From Verrucomicrobiaceae bacterium (GTDB taxonomy: Bacteria > Verrucomicrobiota > Verrucomicrobiia > Verrucomicrobiales > DEV007): 64,000 bases of DNA. The stretch covers positions 1-64,000 of the forward strand of contig JAACDM010000442.1 in NCBI GenBank assembly GCA_009936795.1. The letters run 5' to 3'. Of the stretch, positions 1 through 8,516 are shown piece after piece. Below the pieces are notes generated by a model. That model made no database searches, had not been told where the DNA came from, and saw only the letters and a list, made by a program, of their open reading frames with translations. The first letter of the stretch is position 1; each line of letters starts with the position of its first letter. Made by a program: the position numbers and the translations under genes.

Positions 1-2
1 AT

Positions 3-1139
3 CGCTTTCGTTTCATGAGGTCTGTGGGGTGGATATTACCACACAGACTCCAGTTCAGGCCTGTCTACTTTTCGGGGAGCAGGTCAGTCTACTCCAAGAC
101 GAGCTTTCAGAATAGCCGCATTCTGCCTTCAAGACCAAGAGCACTCTACTTTTCGGAAGACTACTACATCGGTTGGGTGCAAGGCGGGGATATCGAGGTC
201 ATTTCCATAGATCCCAATCTGGGCCCCATCTTCTATGTCCTAGAGATACCAACACGTCCGGAACATAAGCCAATACTGATTCGTCCCATGGAGTGCATGA
301 ACTGCCACGGAGGTTCTCGCACAGAAGGAATTCCAGGCATGTTAGTCAGATCAGTCAAACCCACGAGCGAGGGTTTTCCCATTCTGGCGGCAGGCACATC
401 ACAGACTGATCACGCTAGCCCAATCGCGAAACGGTGGGGAGGGTGGTACGTTACTGGTGAGAATGCGGGAACGCGCCACATGGGAAACCTACTCTACGAC
501 AAACGTGAGCCCAATTCGGCCGCGATTGTTAAGGACCACGGTATCTTAAAAAGCCTGGATCAGGTCATCGACACTCAACCTTACCTTTCAGACAAAAGTG
601 ACATCGTCGCGCTGATGGTCATGGAGCACCAGATCACCGTACACAACATCATTACCCAGTCCTCTTACAATGTGCGGCGATGGCTTCACTATGATCGGAT
701 CATGACCCGTGAATCGCCATCGTCCTCTGGAACCATTCGTGAGCCGACGAAACGAATGATTAGAAACCAAGCAGATCGCCTACTAAAAGTGATGCTGTTC
801 CAAGATGAAATTGAACTCGACGGCTGGGGCGTCGAAGGTGACGAGGTATTCCAAGACACCTTTCAATTGAACTCTCAGGAGTGTATAGATCGCCGGTCAC
901 TCAAAGACTTCGAATTGCTCTCACGCTTGTTCAAACATCGTGTCAGCTACATGATCTACTCGAAGTCTTTCGAGGCTCTGCCCGAAATTTTCAAAGAAGT
1001 CTTCTACTCCAAACTCCATGCTATTCTCACTGGCCAATCGGACACTGAAACCTACAGTTATTTAAAAGAAAAGGAGCGGAATCGCATCCTTAAAATCCTT
1101 ACAGAAACGGATTTAGATTTCGCTGAACAAACGAAGTAG
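3..1139 (+). CDS. Haem-c-motif protein of the planctomycete/verrucomicrobial type (5' partial)
   Basis: The reading frame is open to the left edge, so the true start may lie outside the window; an ATG at 15 is the first in view. The protein has one CxxCH haem-c motif (CMNCH, Cys94-Cys97-His98 counted from the ATG), followed by a glycine-rich stretch and a WGGWYVTG motif near residue 142. I recall this arrangement from secreted hypothetical proteins of Planctomycetes and Verrucomicrobia with a single haem. The similarity becomes recognisable only from about residue 25 (YSKTSFQ); the residues before it do not look like the family, so an upstream frameshift is possible. A periplasmic electron-transfer role is inferred. 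It ends 16 bp from a convergent membrane-protein gene. Confidence 0.7.
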   Translation, partial: RFRFMRSVGWILPHRLQFRPVYFSGSRSVYSKTSFQNSRILPSRPRALYFSEDYYIGWVQGGDIEVISIDPNLGPIFYVLEIPTRPEHKPILIRPMECMNCHGGSRTEGIPGMLVRSVKPTSEGFPILAAGTSQTDHASPIAKRWGGWYVTGENAGTRHMGNLLYDKREPNSAAIVKDHGILKSLDQVIDTQPYLSDKSDIVALMVMEHQITVHNIITQSSYNVRRWLHYDRIMTRESPSSSGTIREPTKRMIRNQADRLLKVMLFQDEIELDGWGVEGDEVFQDTFQLNSQECIDRRSLKDFELLSRLFKHRVSYMIYSKSFEALPEIFKEVFYSKLHAILTGQSDTETYSYLKEKERNRILKILTETDLDFAEQTK

Positions 1140-1155
1140 AAATAAGAAGACTCCG

Positions 1156-1692
1156 CTAGCTGACCTTGTATTTCGACATATCCAAAGTCATGGCAGCAGC
1201 GGGAAGCGCACTCGGCTTCTTGTGCGGATTGGGCTTGTAGAACGTCACGAGACATCCGCCTATCAGGGCCAAGACCAGCCCTAGCACAAACTGCCAACTC
1301 AAATCCTTCCAGAGATTGGCCATGGAGATGGCAACGAGGCCATTCACGATAGGTGCTCCAGCAAAGACAATGGCCATGACGGCCGCGGGCGTTCCCTTGG
1401 CTCCAAAAGCAAGCAAAACGAATAGCGCGCCCAGCGCGCCAACAATACCGGCGACAAGACTCCATGCACTCCCCCTCATGGGGAAACTCCAATCAGCTCC
1501 TTTCGCGATTAGAATGATGATTGGACCGAGAATAGCGACTAGAAAGTAGGCCACACCAACTAACAAGAAAGCCTTGATCCTGCCTATGCTAGGGTCGCCA
1601 CCCGAAGCCATGCCCACTGCTCCAGAGTGGAGAAAAATACCGTAAACGCCCCATGATAGGACCGTCATAAGCGCAAAGGAGAGCCAATTCAT
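1156..1692 (-). CDS. EamA/DMT-like small membrane protein
   Basis: A 178-residue, very hydrophobic protein with about five predicted membrane segments, beginning right at the N-terminus (LSFALMTVLSWGVYGIFL). The segments are rich in Gly and Ala, as in half-size drug/metabolite transporter (EamA) proteins, and the C-terminal tail (after about residue 150) is polar. It lies 39 bp downstream of the thioesterase gene and is probably cotranscribed with it. The substrate cannot be read from the sequence. The start is the first ATG of the frame and leads directly into a membrane helix, which supports it. Confidence 0.7.
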   Translation of the reverse strand: MNWLSFALMTVLSWGVYGIFLHSGAVGMASGGDPSIGRIKAFLLVGVAYFLVAILGPIIILIAKGADWSFPMRGSAWSLVAGIVGALGALFVLLAFGAKGTPAAVMAIVFAGAPIVNGLVAISMANLWKDLSWQFVLGLVLALIGGCLVTFYKPNPHKKPSALPAAAMTLDMSKYKVS

Positions 1693-1731
1693 GGTCCCAC
1701 CCTATCGGCATCCGCGACCACGTCAATCAAC

Positions 1732-2178
1732 CTACGAAACGGAATCTAACTTTGAACGGATAGCCTCCGGCATGTCCACGGCCCTCATACGTTTGGCTTC
1801 TTCATCGAATCGCACGCAGATGACAGTCATCTTTCCGACAGCAACCGGCCCGTCATGCGGCTCCACGAGGAAATGAAACCCGTAGTCGATCGTCTTGGCC
1901 TGGCGATCAAGCACATGAACTTCCACGCAGACTTCCTGCTCAAAGCGAAGCGGCTTCTTGTACTCGCAAGTCGCAGAAACGCGCGGCCATCCGTAGCCCT
2001 CATACGCCGCCAATCCAGTCGCGCCAGACCCACTGGGATGAATCGAATAGCCTAGTGAACGAAAGAAGGCGTGCTCGGCATTCTCCATGTAGCGAAAGAA
2101 ATTGGCGAAGTGAACAATGCCAGCCAAGTCCGTGTCCGCAAAGGGAACACGCATCGAATGGGTGAAAGCCGGTGTCAT
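1732..2178 (-). CDS. 4HBT/YbgC-family acyl-CoA thioesterase
   Basis: A 148-residue hot-dog-fold thioesterase. The motif DTDLAGIVHFANF near residues 15-27 is the catalytic-loop signature of the 4-hydroxybenzoyl-CoA thioesterase/YbgC family, with Asp17 as the likely catalytic acid. The frame is open upstream to 2265, but that part overlaps the end of the glycosyltransferase gene. The ATG at 2178 gives the usual family length and lies 7 bp after the stop of that gene. It hydrolyses acyl-CoA or acyl-ACP thioesters in the cytoplasm; the substrate is unknown. Together with the glycosyltransferase and membrane protein it may belong to a lipid or secondary-metabolite pathway, but this is inference from position only. 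Confidence 0.85.
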   Translation of the reverse strand: MTPAFTHSMRVPFADTDLAGIVHFANFFRYMENAEHAFFRSLGYSIHPSGSGATGLAAYEGYGWPRVSATCEYKKPLRFEQEVCVEVHVLDRQAKTIDYGFHFLVEPHDGPVAVGKMTVICVRFDEEAKRMRAVDMPEAIRSKLDSVS

Positions 2179-2185
2179 GATCGCA

Positions 2186-3478
2186 TTAGGCTGTCTTCGC
2201 CACCGTCTCAAAGATTTCGGAAATCTCTGCCGCCATTCTGTCTGCCGTGAAGTACTTCCGAGCACCCTGACCGCCTTCGAAGCCCAGTTTCCGGCGTCTT
2301 TCCTCCAGAGAAAGCATGACTTCTAAAGAATCTGCTAAATTCGTGGGGTCTTCAGGATCATAGAGTAGCCCACCACCTGTCCGCTCGAGGATCTCCGGGA
2401 AAGCGGCATGATTTGGCTGCACCACAGGCACGTCACAGGCTAGCGCCTCGATCAAATAGAGGCCGAAAGACTCGCCATACAGCGCAGGCACCGAGAAGAC
2501 ACTGAGGCTCTGGAGAAACTCCACTCTCTTATTGGTTGATAAGTTCGGCGAGAACTCCACATCATCTAACAAACCCGCAGAATCAAGCTTCTGCTTCTGC
2601 TGCGCAATGAACTCATCGTCTGCGACCGTCTTGGCGCCAGCCAAGTGCAGCTTACAATGGACGGTATCACGCTGACGCAAATCAATAAACGCATCAACCA
2701 AGGTATGCAGTCCTTTGCCCATGCACATTCTAGCAAGATAACCAATAACCGGAGGATCTAGACGCTTGCTTTGATCTGCATGAAACGGTGTGAAATCTAT
2801 CCCGTTGTGCACAGACAACACTTTCTTATCTGTCAATTCTAGATGTTTCCGCATCACGTCTGCATAGTAATTACTCACCGCAATGTAGCGTGCGATGAAG
2901 GCGCTATTATCACGAAACAACTCCCAACTCTGCCTACGATAAGGCTCTGGTAAGGTATCAATAAAGGAATCTTCACCTTGAAGAGAACACACCACAGGAA
3001 CCTTGAGTTCTTCGTGCACGGAACGAGCGACCCCGGAAAGCAATCCATTAGAAAATGAGATGAGGTCCGGCTTGGGCTGCTTCTTCAGCCAAGTCATGAG
3101 CTTGTTGACCTCCTTGCGCTGCTCGCCATGCGAGCCCTTAAAACTGGAGACCGTCATTTCACCTAAATCTCGCGCCCGAGTCATGCCCGCTTTCTCAATG
3201 AGCCCCATCAAGAGAGACTCGCGATCGAAGAAGCGATCCAACCACTTTGGAGTCCACCGAAACAGGCGGAACTTCTGCTGAAGATACATGTTGATCCCTC
3301 CAAGGAAGAGAGGGACCTTAGTATCCTCCTTTTCGTCATCCGTCACCATCGGCAGGTAAAGCGGGACCAAAGTCATCTCGTGGCCAAGCTTCCCAAGCGC
3401 CCTAACTAGGGCATGGTCACGGAGACAGCTTCCGCAATGGAAATTTCCAGTACCAGGCGTGAGATGAATGATCCTCAT
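2186..3478 (-). CDS. GT4-family glycosyltransferase
   Basis: A 430-residue GT-B-fold retaining glycosyltransferase. The N-terminal acceptor domain starts MRIIHLTPGTGNFHCGSC; the C-terminal Rossmann domain starts near VIGYLARMCMGKGLHTL. The EX7E motif of family GT4 is visible in ESFGLYLIE, near residue 340. It would transfer a sugar from a nucleotide-sugar donor to an unknown acceptor in the cytoplasm. It is the first gene of a three-gene minus-strand set with the thioesterase (7-bp gap) and the membrane protein. The N-terminal NFHCGSCLRD stretch is recurrent in this subfamily in my recollection. Confidence 0.88.
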   Translation of the reverse strand: MRIIHLTPGTGNFHCGSCLRDHALVRALGKLGHEMTLVPLYLPMVTDDEKEDTKVPLFLGGINMYLQQKFRLFRWTPKWLDRFFDRESLLMGLIEKAGMTRARDLGEMTVSSFKGSHGEQRKEVNKLMTWLKKQPKPDLISFSNGLLSGVARSVHEELKVPVVCSLQGEDSFIDTLPEPYRRQSWELFRDNSAFIARYIAVSNYYADVMRKHLELTDKKVLSVHNGIDFTPFHADQSKRLDPPVIGYLARMCMGKGLHTLVDAFIDLRQRDTVHCKLHLAGAKTVADDEFIAQQKQKLDSAGLLDDVEFSPNLSTNKRVEFLQSLSVFSVPALYGESFGLYLIEALACDVPVVQPNHAAFPEILERTGGGLLYDPEDPTNLADSLEVMLSLEERRRKLGFEGGQGARKYFTADRMAAEISEIFETVAKTA

Positions 3479-3682
3479 GACAAATGCTTGAGGAATAGAG
3501 GGGAAGGCTCAAGGCGCACGAGGAACATAAACATCGGGATTCTCAAATGTGTCTATTTCAATAGCGACAGAGTCTCACTGCGCAAGCCAAACGGTGCCTT
3601 TCCGTAACGAGAAACACCCATGTAATGAGGCCACAAATCGGTTTGAAGATGACGAATCATCAATTGAAATTACACTCCCACT

Positions 3683-4120
3683 ATGAATTTGAGAAACATT
3701 CTTCATGCCCATCGCGATGCAGTCTCAGTTCAAGAGCAGGCCGCCCAGCAAATGGAGGAAGCTTGCCATGTTATTGACCGCGTCATCAATAACATGGTGA
3801 GGCCAAGTTTCGAGGAGGCCGAGAGACAGATTGGGGAAGTAGGCTTTGATGTTTCTATGGAAGTGGAGTCAAGGATGCTGGAATCGCACCGTCATCACTT
3901 TCGATTTACAGCGGCCTGCACGCTCACCGCTGGCAAAAGTATCCCAGCTTCAACCTTATCGTTCGACGGCAATCCTCGAAACAAGAGTGTAGTCTATACT
4001 AAGGTCGTGGGAGGCCTAAAACACAAGGACTCCTTTTCGGCAGTAGTCATCACTGAAGAGATGGTTACCAAAGAGCTTGAGATCTTCGTGCAAGAGGCCT
4101 TTCCCTCAAGCAGTCGGTAA
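3683..4120 (+). CDS. Hypothetical protein
   Basis: A 145-residue soluble protein that I do not recognise. It has no signal peptide or membrane segment. The N-terminal half (residues 1-65) is predicted mostly helical and acidic-rich; the second half looks like beta strands (HHFRFTAACTLTAG, NKSVVYTKVVGG). Codon use is like the neighbours and the frame is clean, so it is probably real. It is a lone plus-strand gene between two minus-strand sets. Its last 15 bp overlap the end of the convergent FAD-enzyme gene. The 204 bp before it hold no gene. Confidence 0.6.
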   Translation: MNLRNILHAHRDAVSVQEQAAQQMEEACHVIDRVINNMVRPSFEEAERQIGEVGFDVSMEVESRMLESHRHHFRFTAACTLTAGKSIPASTLSFDGNPRNKSVVYTKVVGGLKHKDSFSAVVITEEMVTKELEIFVQEAFPSSSR

Positions 4121-5392
4121 GGTCACTGCAGGTGGCCGAAGACCCTGCCGACCGTGATCGAGCTCCGCTGGTAAACTAGCAAATTCGCCCATTGCCCTTA
4201 CCAGCTTTTTGAAATCACTCTTCTCAAGATTGCCGATCAGGCAATCTGTGAGGTCAGGACGTAGCTCGGGGTAGTTCCGAATCAAATCGCCGAAGCTGAA
4301 TGTTTCATCATAGAAAGCATACACAATCTTGCGCATCAGTTCGACACCTTCGCACATCTTCCTCCCATAACGTTCGAAGGATTTAGCAGAATGCTCGCCA
4401 CTTTCCAGAGCAGCGTGGATGGTATCAGCGGCCATAGCCCCACTCTTGAGCGCAAAGAAAACACCAGATGAGAAAACAGGATCAAGGAAAGCAAAAGCGT
4501 CCCCTACCAAAACAAGTCCGTCAGTACCACAGTAACGAGAACGATACGAATACTCACCCGTGACCCAATACTCCCCAAATTGCTCACCGACACTGAGGTG
4601 ATCTTTGATCCAAATATTCTCCTCAATCTCACGATCGATTATAGTTTTAGGATCACTACTCTCTCTGAAGAGATAATCGCGTTCACCAACAACCCCTAGA
4701 CTGACAATATCATCCTTCAACGGAATGTACCAGAACCATCCGCGCTCCGGGATATAAGCGACAGTCGTGGAACCGGCCTGCAAACCAGGATCGCGTTTAG
4801 CTCCACGATAATACGTCCAGAGGGCGACTTTGTTAAGCTTGGGGTCGCGCTCGCGCCAACGCTCTTTCGTAACGGTGAGGCTGTCCCGCCCAGTGGCATC
4901 GACAGTGATGGGCGCATAATATTCGACTGATTGTCCACCCTGATGCTCCGCGAGAACGCCCGAGACGATACCATCACCATCCTTTAACAAGGATCTCACT
5001 TTGGTTTCCTGATGCACCTGAACCCCCTTAGTCTGAGCATTCTCCAGCATCATCATATCGAATTCATCGCGGTTCACCTGCCACGTCGTTGACGATGGAT
5101 GATCATGGTGTTCGAAGAAATAGAATGGCTGGGACTGCTTCCCGTCAGGCGTCACGAATTGCACACTAAGTTTCTCTGTGAAGCCCAACTTTCCCATCTG
5201 GTCAATCACTCCCAGCCTCTCCAGCGGAAAGTAGCAGTAAGGCATGAGCGATTCACCCACGTGGTAACGAGGGAACCGCTCCTTCTCTAAGAGGAGAACA
5301 CGATGACCCTGCTCAGCAAGAAGCGCAGACGTCGTGGATCCTGCGGGGCCTCCGCCGACGACAATTACATCATAATGGTTGGCTTGGATCAT
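4106..5392 (-). CDS. FAD-dependent oxidoreductase, halogenase/geranylgeranyl-reductase-like
   Basis: A 428-residue flavoprotein of the PHBH/tryptophan-halogenase superfamily. The N-terminal GxGxxG nucleotide-binding motif is VVGGGPAGS (residues 11-19), with a strand ending in LLLEKE. VGDAFAFLDP near residue 297 is the second FAD-contact motif. GWFWYIPL at 218-225 matches the WxWxIP signature described for flavin-dependent halogenases; many non-halogenating relatives have similar motifs, and I cannot place the catalytic lysine with confidence. It is the last gene of the operon with the radical SAM and chorismate-lyase-like genes (22-bp gap). Likely role: oxidation, reduction or halogenation of an aromatic or polyene substrate. 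Halogenation is possible, not shown. Confidence 0.82.
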   Translation of the reverse strand: MIQANHYDVIVVGGGPAGSTTSALLAEQGHRVLLLEKERFPRYHVGESLMPYCYFPLERLGVIDQMGKLGFTEKLSVQFVTPDGKQSQPFYFFEHHDHPSSTTWQVNRDEFDMMMLENAQTKGVQVHQETKVRSLLKDGDGIVSGVLAEHQGGQSVEYYAPITVDATGRDSLTVTKERWRERDPKLNKVALWTYYRGAKRDPGLQAGSTTVAYIPERGWFWYIPLKDDIVSLGVVGERDYLFRESSDPKTIIDREIEENIWIKDHLSVGEQFGEYWVTGEYSYRSRYCGTDGLVLVGDAFAFLDPVFSSGVFFALKSGAMAADTIHAALESGEHSAKSFERYGRKMCEGVELMRKIVYAFYDETFSFGDLIRNYPELRPDLTDCLIGNLEKSDFKKLVRAMGEFASLPAELDHGRQGLRPPAVTLPTA

Positions 5393-5414
5393 GGTCTTTA
5401 ATTCTTTACGTCGC

Positions 5415-5990
5415 TCAAGCGGACTTCAGATCCGAAATTGGCGGCAAGATCTCGACAATCTCCGCAAAGACCGCGCCGTCTTTCAACGCGAGCACATTGC
5501 ACCGACCATAAAGGGCCTGGCCAATCTCCACTCCGAGCAGTTTCGCCATCAATTCGTCGGCATCGACTCGAAAGTAACCTCGAGGCGCACTCAGATGATC
5601 AAACTTCGCGGACTCAAGAATTCCCCCCAGAGGCTGAATCGCCGCCCGAACGGGTTTCGCGATCTCGTCTGGAAGCTTGTCGAGATAGATCTTGATCGCT
5701 CCAAACTCCACTGGAGCCGAGTCCCCCGCCCCGCGAAGCAGCACTTCCCGCGTCAGTTCAGCATCTTCAATATCCAATGCGAGAACCTCCAAAGTGATCT
5801 CACACTCATGAAAAGCCTGGAGCTGGGGCGTCATGTCCAAATGATGCACCAAGAGATGACGGTAAGGCTGCGGCATCGCCTCGCCATGAATAAAGCTCAC
5901 TTCGGGAAACAACCGTCCCGCCCGGTTATAAAAGCTTGTAAGAGGCGCCAGAGACACCTCCCTCAGCCCCTTAGGTGTAACGGGCATCAC
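5415..5990 (-). CDS. Chorismate-lyase-like / 4-hydroxybenzoate-synthase-like protein
   Basis: A 191-residue protein with features I associate with the chorismate lyase (UbiC/UTRA-like) fold: RHLLVHHLDMTPQLQAF at 44-60, an Arg-containing strand near 81, PVEFGAI at 93-99, and PLGGIL at 120-125. Chorismate lyases split chorismate into 4-hydroxybenzoate and pyruvate; relatives of unknown substrate occur in aryl-polyene and pigment clusters. The gene overlaps the end of the radical SAM gene by 20 bp and is followed after 22 bp by the FAD enzyme, so the three are almost certainly cotranscribed. Two adjacent ATGs (5990, 5987) are equally possible. The fold assignment rests on recalled motifs and is moderate. 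Confidence 0.6.
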   Translation of the reverse strand: MMPVTPKGLREVSLAPLTSFYNRAGRLFPEVSFIHGEAMPQPYRHLLVHHLDMTPQLQAFHECEITLEVLALDIEDAELTREVLLRGAGDSAPVEFGAIKIYLDKLPDEIAKPVRAAIQPLGGILESAKFDHLSAPRGYFRVDADELMAKLLGVEIGQALYGRCNVLALKDGAVFAEIVEILPPISDLKSA

Positions 5991-7320
5991 GGTGTTGGGG
6001 TAAAAAGAAGTCGTGGAGAAGACGATCCACCTGAAGTAAACCGTCTCGGCTCAAAACGATGCCATCGTCTTCAAGCGTGATGAATCCTTCCGACTTTAGA
6101 TAGCCCAGCGGCTGGGCGAATCTCTCTAGCACATTGACACCATACTTCTTTTCATAGTAAGACGGCTTCACTCGACCTAACTTCAACCTGAGAATAAACT
6201 CGCGAACCAATCGCTCCTCACCGTTTGTATGGTAGGCACGAAAGATCGGACTCTCCCCATTGTCTAAGGCCGTCATGTATGGACCCACATCTGCCTGATT
6301 CTGATAGTGCACATCACCAAGGATACCGAAGGAAGCAACGCCCAAAGGCAGTAAGTCAGCACCTTCCCAAAGCGAATCGCGATAAACGAATTTCACTTTA
6401 TCAGGATTCTTCACCACGGTGTAGGCACTGCTCACACCGTAGCCAGCCTTCTCAAACTCATCAAAGGCATACTCAACCCAACGCCGCTTCGTTTGCCAAT
6501 CCGCGACCGGAGCTGTCAACTTGCCAGTCTCCTTCATCTGCTTGTAGATGGTCGTATTGAATGGCACTTCCATCTGATAAATGGTCACACACTCGGGGTC
6601 GAGACTGATGGCTTTTTCGACCACCCGCTTCCAGTTGTCCTCGGTCTCATCCATCATTCCCGCGATGAGATCGATATTGATTTGGGGGAAATCTAGCGCT
6701 TTCGCAGCATGGTACGCGCGCTCGATCTCTTTGCCTCGGTGCGCTCGCCCATTCAGCTCAAGAATGTGATCGTCAAAGTTCTCAACGCCCAAGCTCAATC
6801 GCGTTACCCCGATCTCGCGAATCTTCTCCAGCTTCTTTTCAGTTAACGTACCCGGCTCGCACTCGAAAGCGACTTCTACAGCCTCGTCCCACGGCTGAAT
6901 TGCCTTCATTCGATCAGTCAGATCCTGAAGCTGATCTACCGACAAGTAAGACGGTGTCCCGCCTCCAAAGTAGACGAAATGCGGTTTGCGCCCTTTCAAA
7001 TATGCCTTCTCCGCCATGATCTCATACTCACGGATACCGGCATCGATGTAGGCTCGAATCTCCGCCGCGTTCTTATCCGTGTAGACACGGAAGTAGCAGA
7101 AATGACACCGCTTGCGGCAGAAAGGAATATGAAAGTAGACGCCCAGCGGCACATCAGAAGGAGCAGGTTTATCGAGCACTTCCTCAACAGCTGATTTGTA
7201 TTCGGGCTTCCAAAAGGAGAAAGGAGGGTAGTTCGCCACAAAGTAGTTACCCACCTCCGTCTGCTCACGCTCCTCCGGCTTAGCCAAGGGGTGAGAAACT
7301 GCAGTATCGTCTGTTACCAT
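5971..7320 (-). CDS. HemW/HemN-like radical SAM protein
   Basis: A 449-residue radical SAM enzyme of the coproporphyrinogen-oxidase-like class. The YFHIPFC segment leads into a CX3CX2C cluster motif (Cys68, Cys72, Cys75), and GGGTPS at 119-124 is the SAM-binding motif. The residue after the third cysteine is Tyr then Phe, so the fourth cysteine typical of true HemN is absent; this makes it HemW-like or a class C-type enzyme rather than a proven haem oxidase. A HemN_C-like region follows (EERLVREFILRLKLG, near 372). It sits 26 bp after a PQQ-like lipoprotein gene and overlaps the chorismate-lyase-like gene, which suggests a biosynthetic role outside haem synthesis. Confidence 0.88.
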   Translation of the reverse strand: MVTDDTAVSHPLAKPEEREQTEVGNYFVANYPPFSFWKPEYKSAVEEVLDKPAPSDVPLGVYFHIPFCRKRCHFCYFRVYTDKNAAEIRAYIDAGIREYEIMAEKAYLKGRKPHFVYFGGGTPSYLSVDQLQDLTDRMKAIQPWDEAVEVAFECEPGTLTEKKLEKIREIGVTRLSLGVENFDDHILELNGRAHRGKEIERAYHAAKALDFPQINIDLIAGMMDETEDNWKRVVEKAISLDPECVTIYQMEVPFNTTIYKQMKETGKLTAPVADWQTKRRWVEYAFDEFEKAGYGVSSAYTVVKNPDKVKFVYRDSLWEGADLLPLGVASFGILGDVHYQNQADVGPYMTALDNGESPIFRAYHTNGEERLVREFILRLKLGRVKPSYYEKKYGVNVLERFAQPLGYLKSEGFITLEDDGIVLSRDGLLQVDRLLHDFFLPQHRDARYT

Positions 7321-7346
7321 AATCGTATTGGAAGCAAGAGTGTCCG

Positions 7347-8516
7347 TTAGGGTTTGGCCGCCTTGAATGCATAGACAAAGCCATCTAAAGCGCCGACCAC
7401 AAGATGCTCACTCGCAATCGCCGGGGCTGCCGTGATCGCTTCCCCAATCTCGTAGGACCAGACCTCCCCGCCGTCTTCTAGCGCAATGCCATAGAGACGC
7501 CCGTCATCGCTTCCGACGTAGAGCAATTCTCCAGAAATCACAGGGGAACTATCGATACTACGACGTGCCTTGAAAGCCCACTTCTCAGTGCCGTCTTTCC
7601 GATTCAGAGCATACAGGCGCTTACCACGATCGGCTACATAAACGGTGTCATCTGTCACCGCGGGCGACGCGAAATAAGGGAAATTCCGATCTTGGAATAC
7701 CCAGAGCTGTTTCTTATCGGCGAGCGAATAAGCCTCCGCTTGATTCCCGTAGTGGGCCAAGTAAGCAATGCCATCTTTCACCGCAATTGAGTTGGCGACG
7801 TAAGAGCCAATCTCGATTTCACCTCCGGGCTCACCGGTGACGGCATCGACCATGTATAGAATCGCATCACAGCCGCCAAACATCACCTTTCCCTCAGCTA
7901 CGGCCGGCGTGCCGTTAACGTAATTGCCAGTCTCAGCCTTCCACAGCCCCTTCCCGGTTTCCGCATCCACACAGTGGAGAAAGTTATCATAGCTCCCGAC
8001 ATAAAGGAGTGTCTTGTCTTCATGACGGAGGAAATTCACCCCACCGAGAATTTCGCCTTCGGTTTGATACTTCCAGATCTCCTCACCCGTTTCCGCATTT
8101 AAAGCATACAAGGCCCCGTCTCCGGAACCAACATAGACCACGCCATCAAGGATACAGGCTGAACTCTCCAGAGTGTCCCCAAGTTGCTTCATCCACTTCT
8201 CCTTGCCAGATTCAAGGTCGATCGCCCGAAAATCGCCATCCTGACTCCCCACAAACACGGATTCGTTCGCGATAGCCGCCGTCGCCACGATTGGGCCGAT
8301 CATCTCAAGCTTCCAGGCCAGCGTGAGGGGCGCGGGTAGCACCTCCGATGACTCTCCCGTCAGCGCGGAATCTCCCCGAAACAGGCTCCACTCTCCGGCA
8401 ATGGCGGTTTCTGCCGTTGCTATTGGCAATTCTTCAGCAACCAAGCTGGTTTCAGCCGCATCACGACAGCCCCCCACCGAGAGGAGACCGAGAAAAATGA
8501 GAGATGGTTTGAGCAT
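7347..8516 (-). CDS. PQQ-like beta-propeller lipoprotein
   Basis: A 389-residue protein when started at the ATG at 8516. That start gives a lipoprotein signal peptide ending in LLSVGGC, so the Cys would be lipidated. The frame stays open upstream to 8795 but that part looks non-coding. The body is a chain of about seven PQQ-like repeats, seen in recurrent pieces such as GEEIWKYQTEG, GKGLWKAETGN and GGEVWSYEIGE. BamB and many planctomycete/verrucomicrobial secreted proteins share this fold; no cofactor site can be assigned. It is the first gene of the minus-strand operon with the radical SAM enzyme. Confidence 0.85.
   Translation of the reverse strand: MLKPSLIFLGLLSVGGCRDAAETSLVAEELPIATAETAIAGEWSLFRGDSALTGESSEVLPAPLTLAWKLEMIGPIVATAAIANESVFVGSQDGDFRAIDLESGKEKWMKQLGDTLESSACILDGVVYVGSGDGALYALNAETGEEIWKYQTEGEILGGVNFLRHEDKTLLYVGSYDNFLHCVDAETGKGLWKAETGNYVNGTPAVAEGKVMFGGCDAILYMVDAVTGEPGGEIEIGSYVANSIAVKDGIAYLAHYGNQAEAYSLADKKQLWVFQDRNFPYFASPAVTDDTVYVADRGKRLYALNRKDGTEKWAFKARRSIDSSPVISGELLYVGSDDGRLYGIALEDGGEVWSYEIGEAITAAPAIASEHLVVGALDGFVYAFKAAKP

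Noticed and set aside
4106-5392. Firm call of tryptophan halogenase
   Set aside because: Only the WxWxIP-like motif was seen; the catalytic lysine could not be placed, and related non-halogenating enzymes share similar features.
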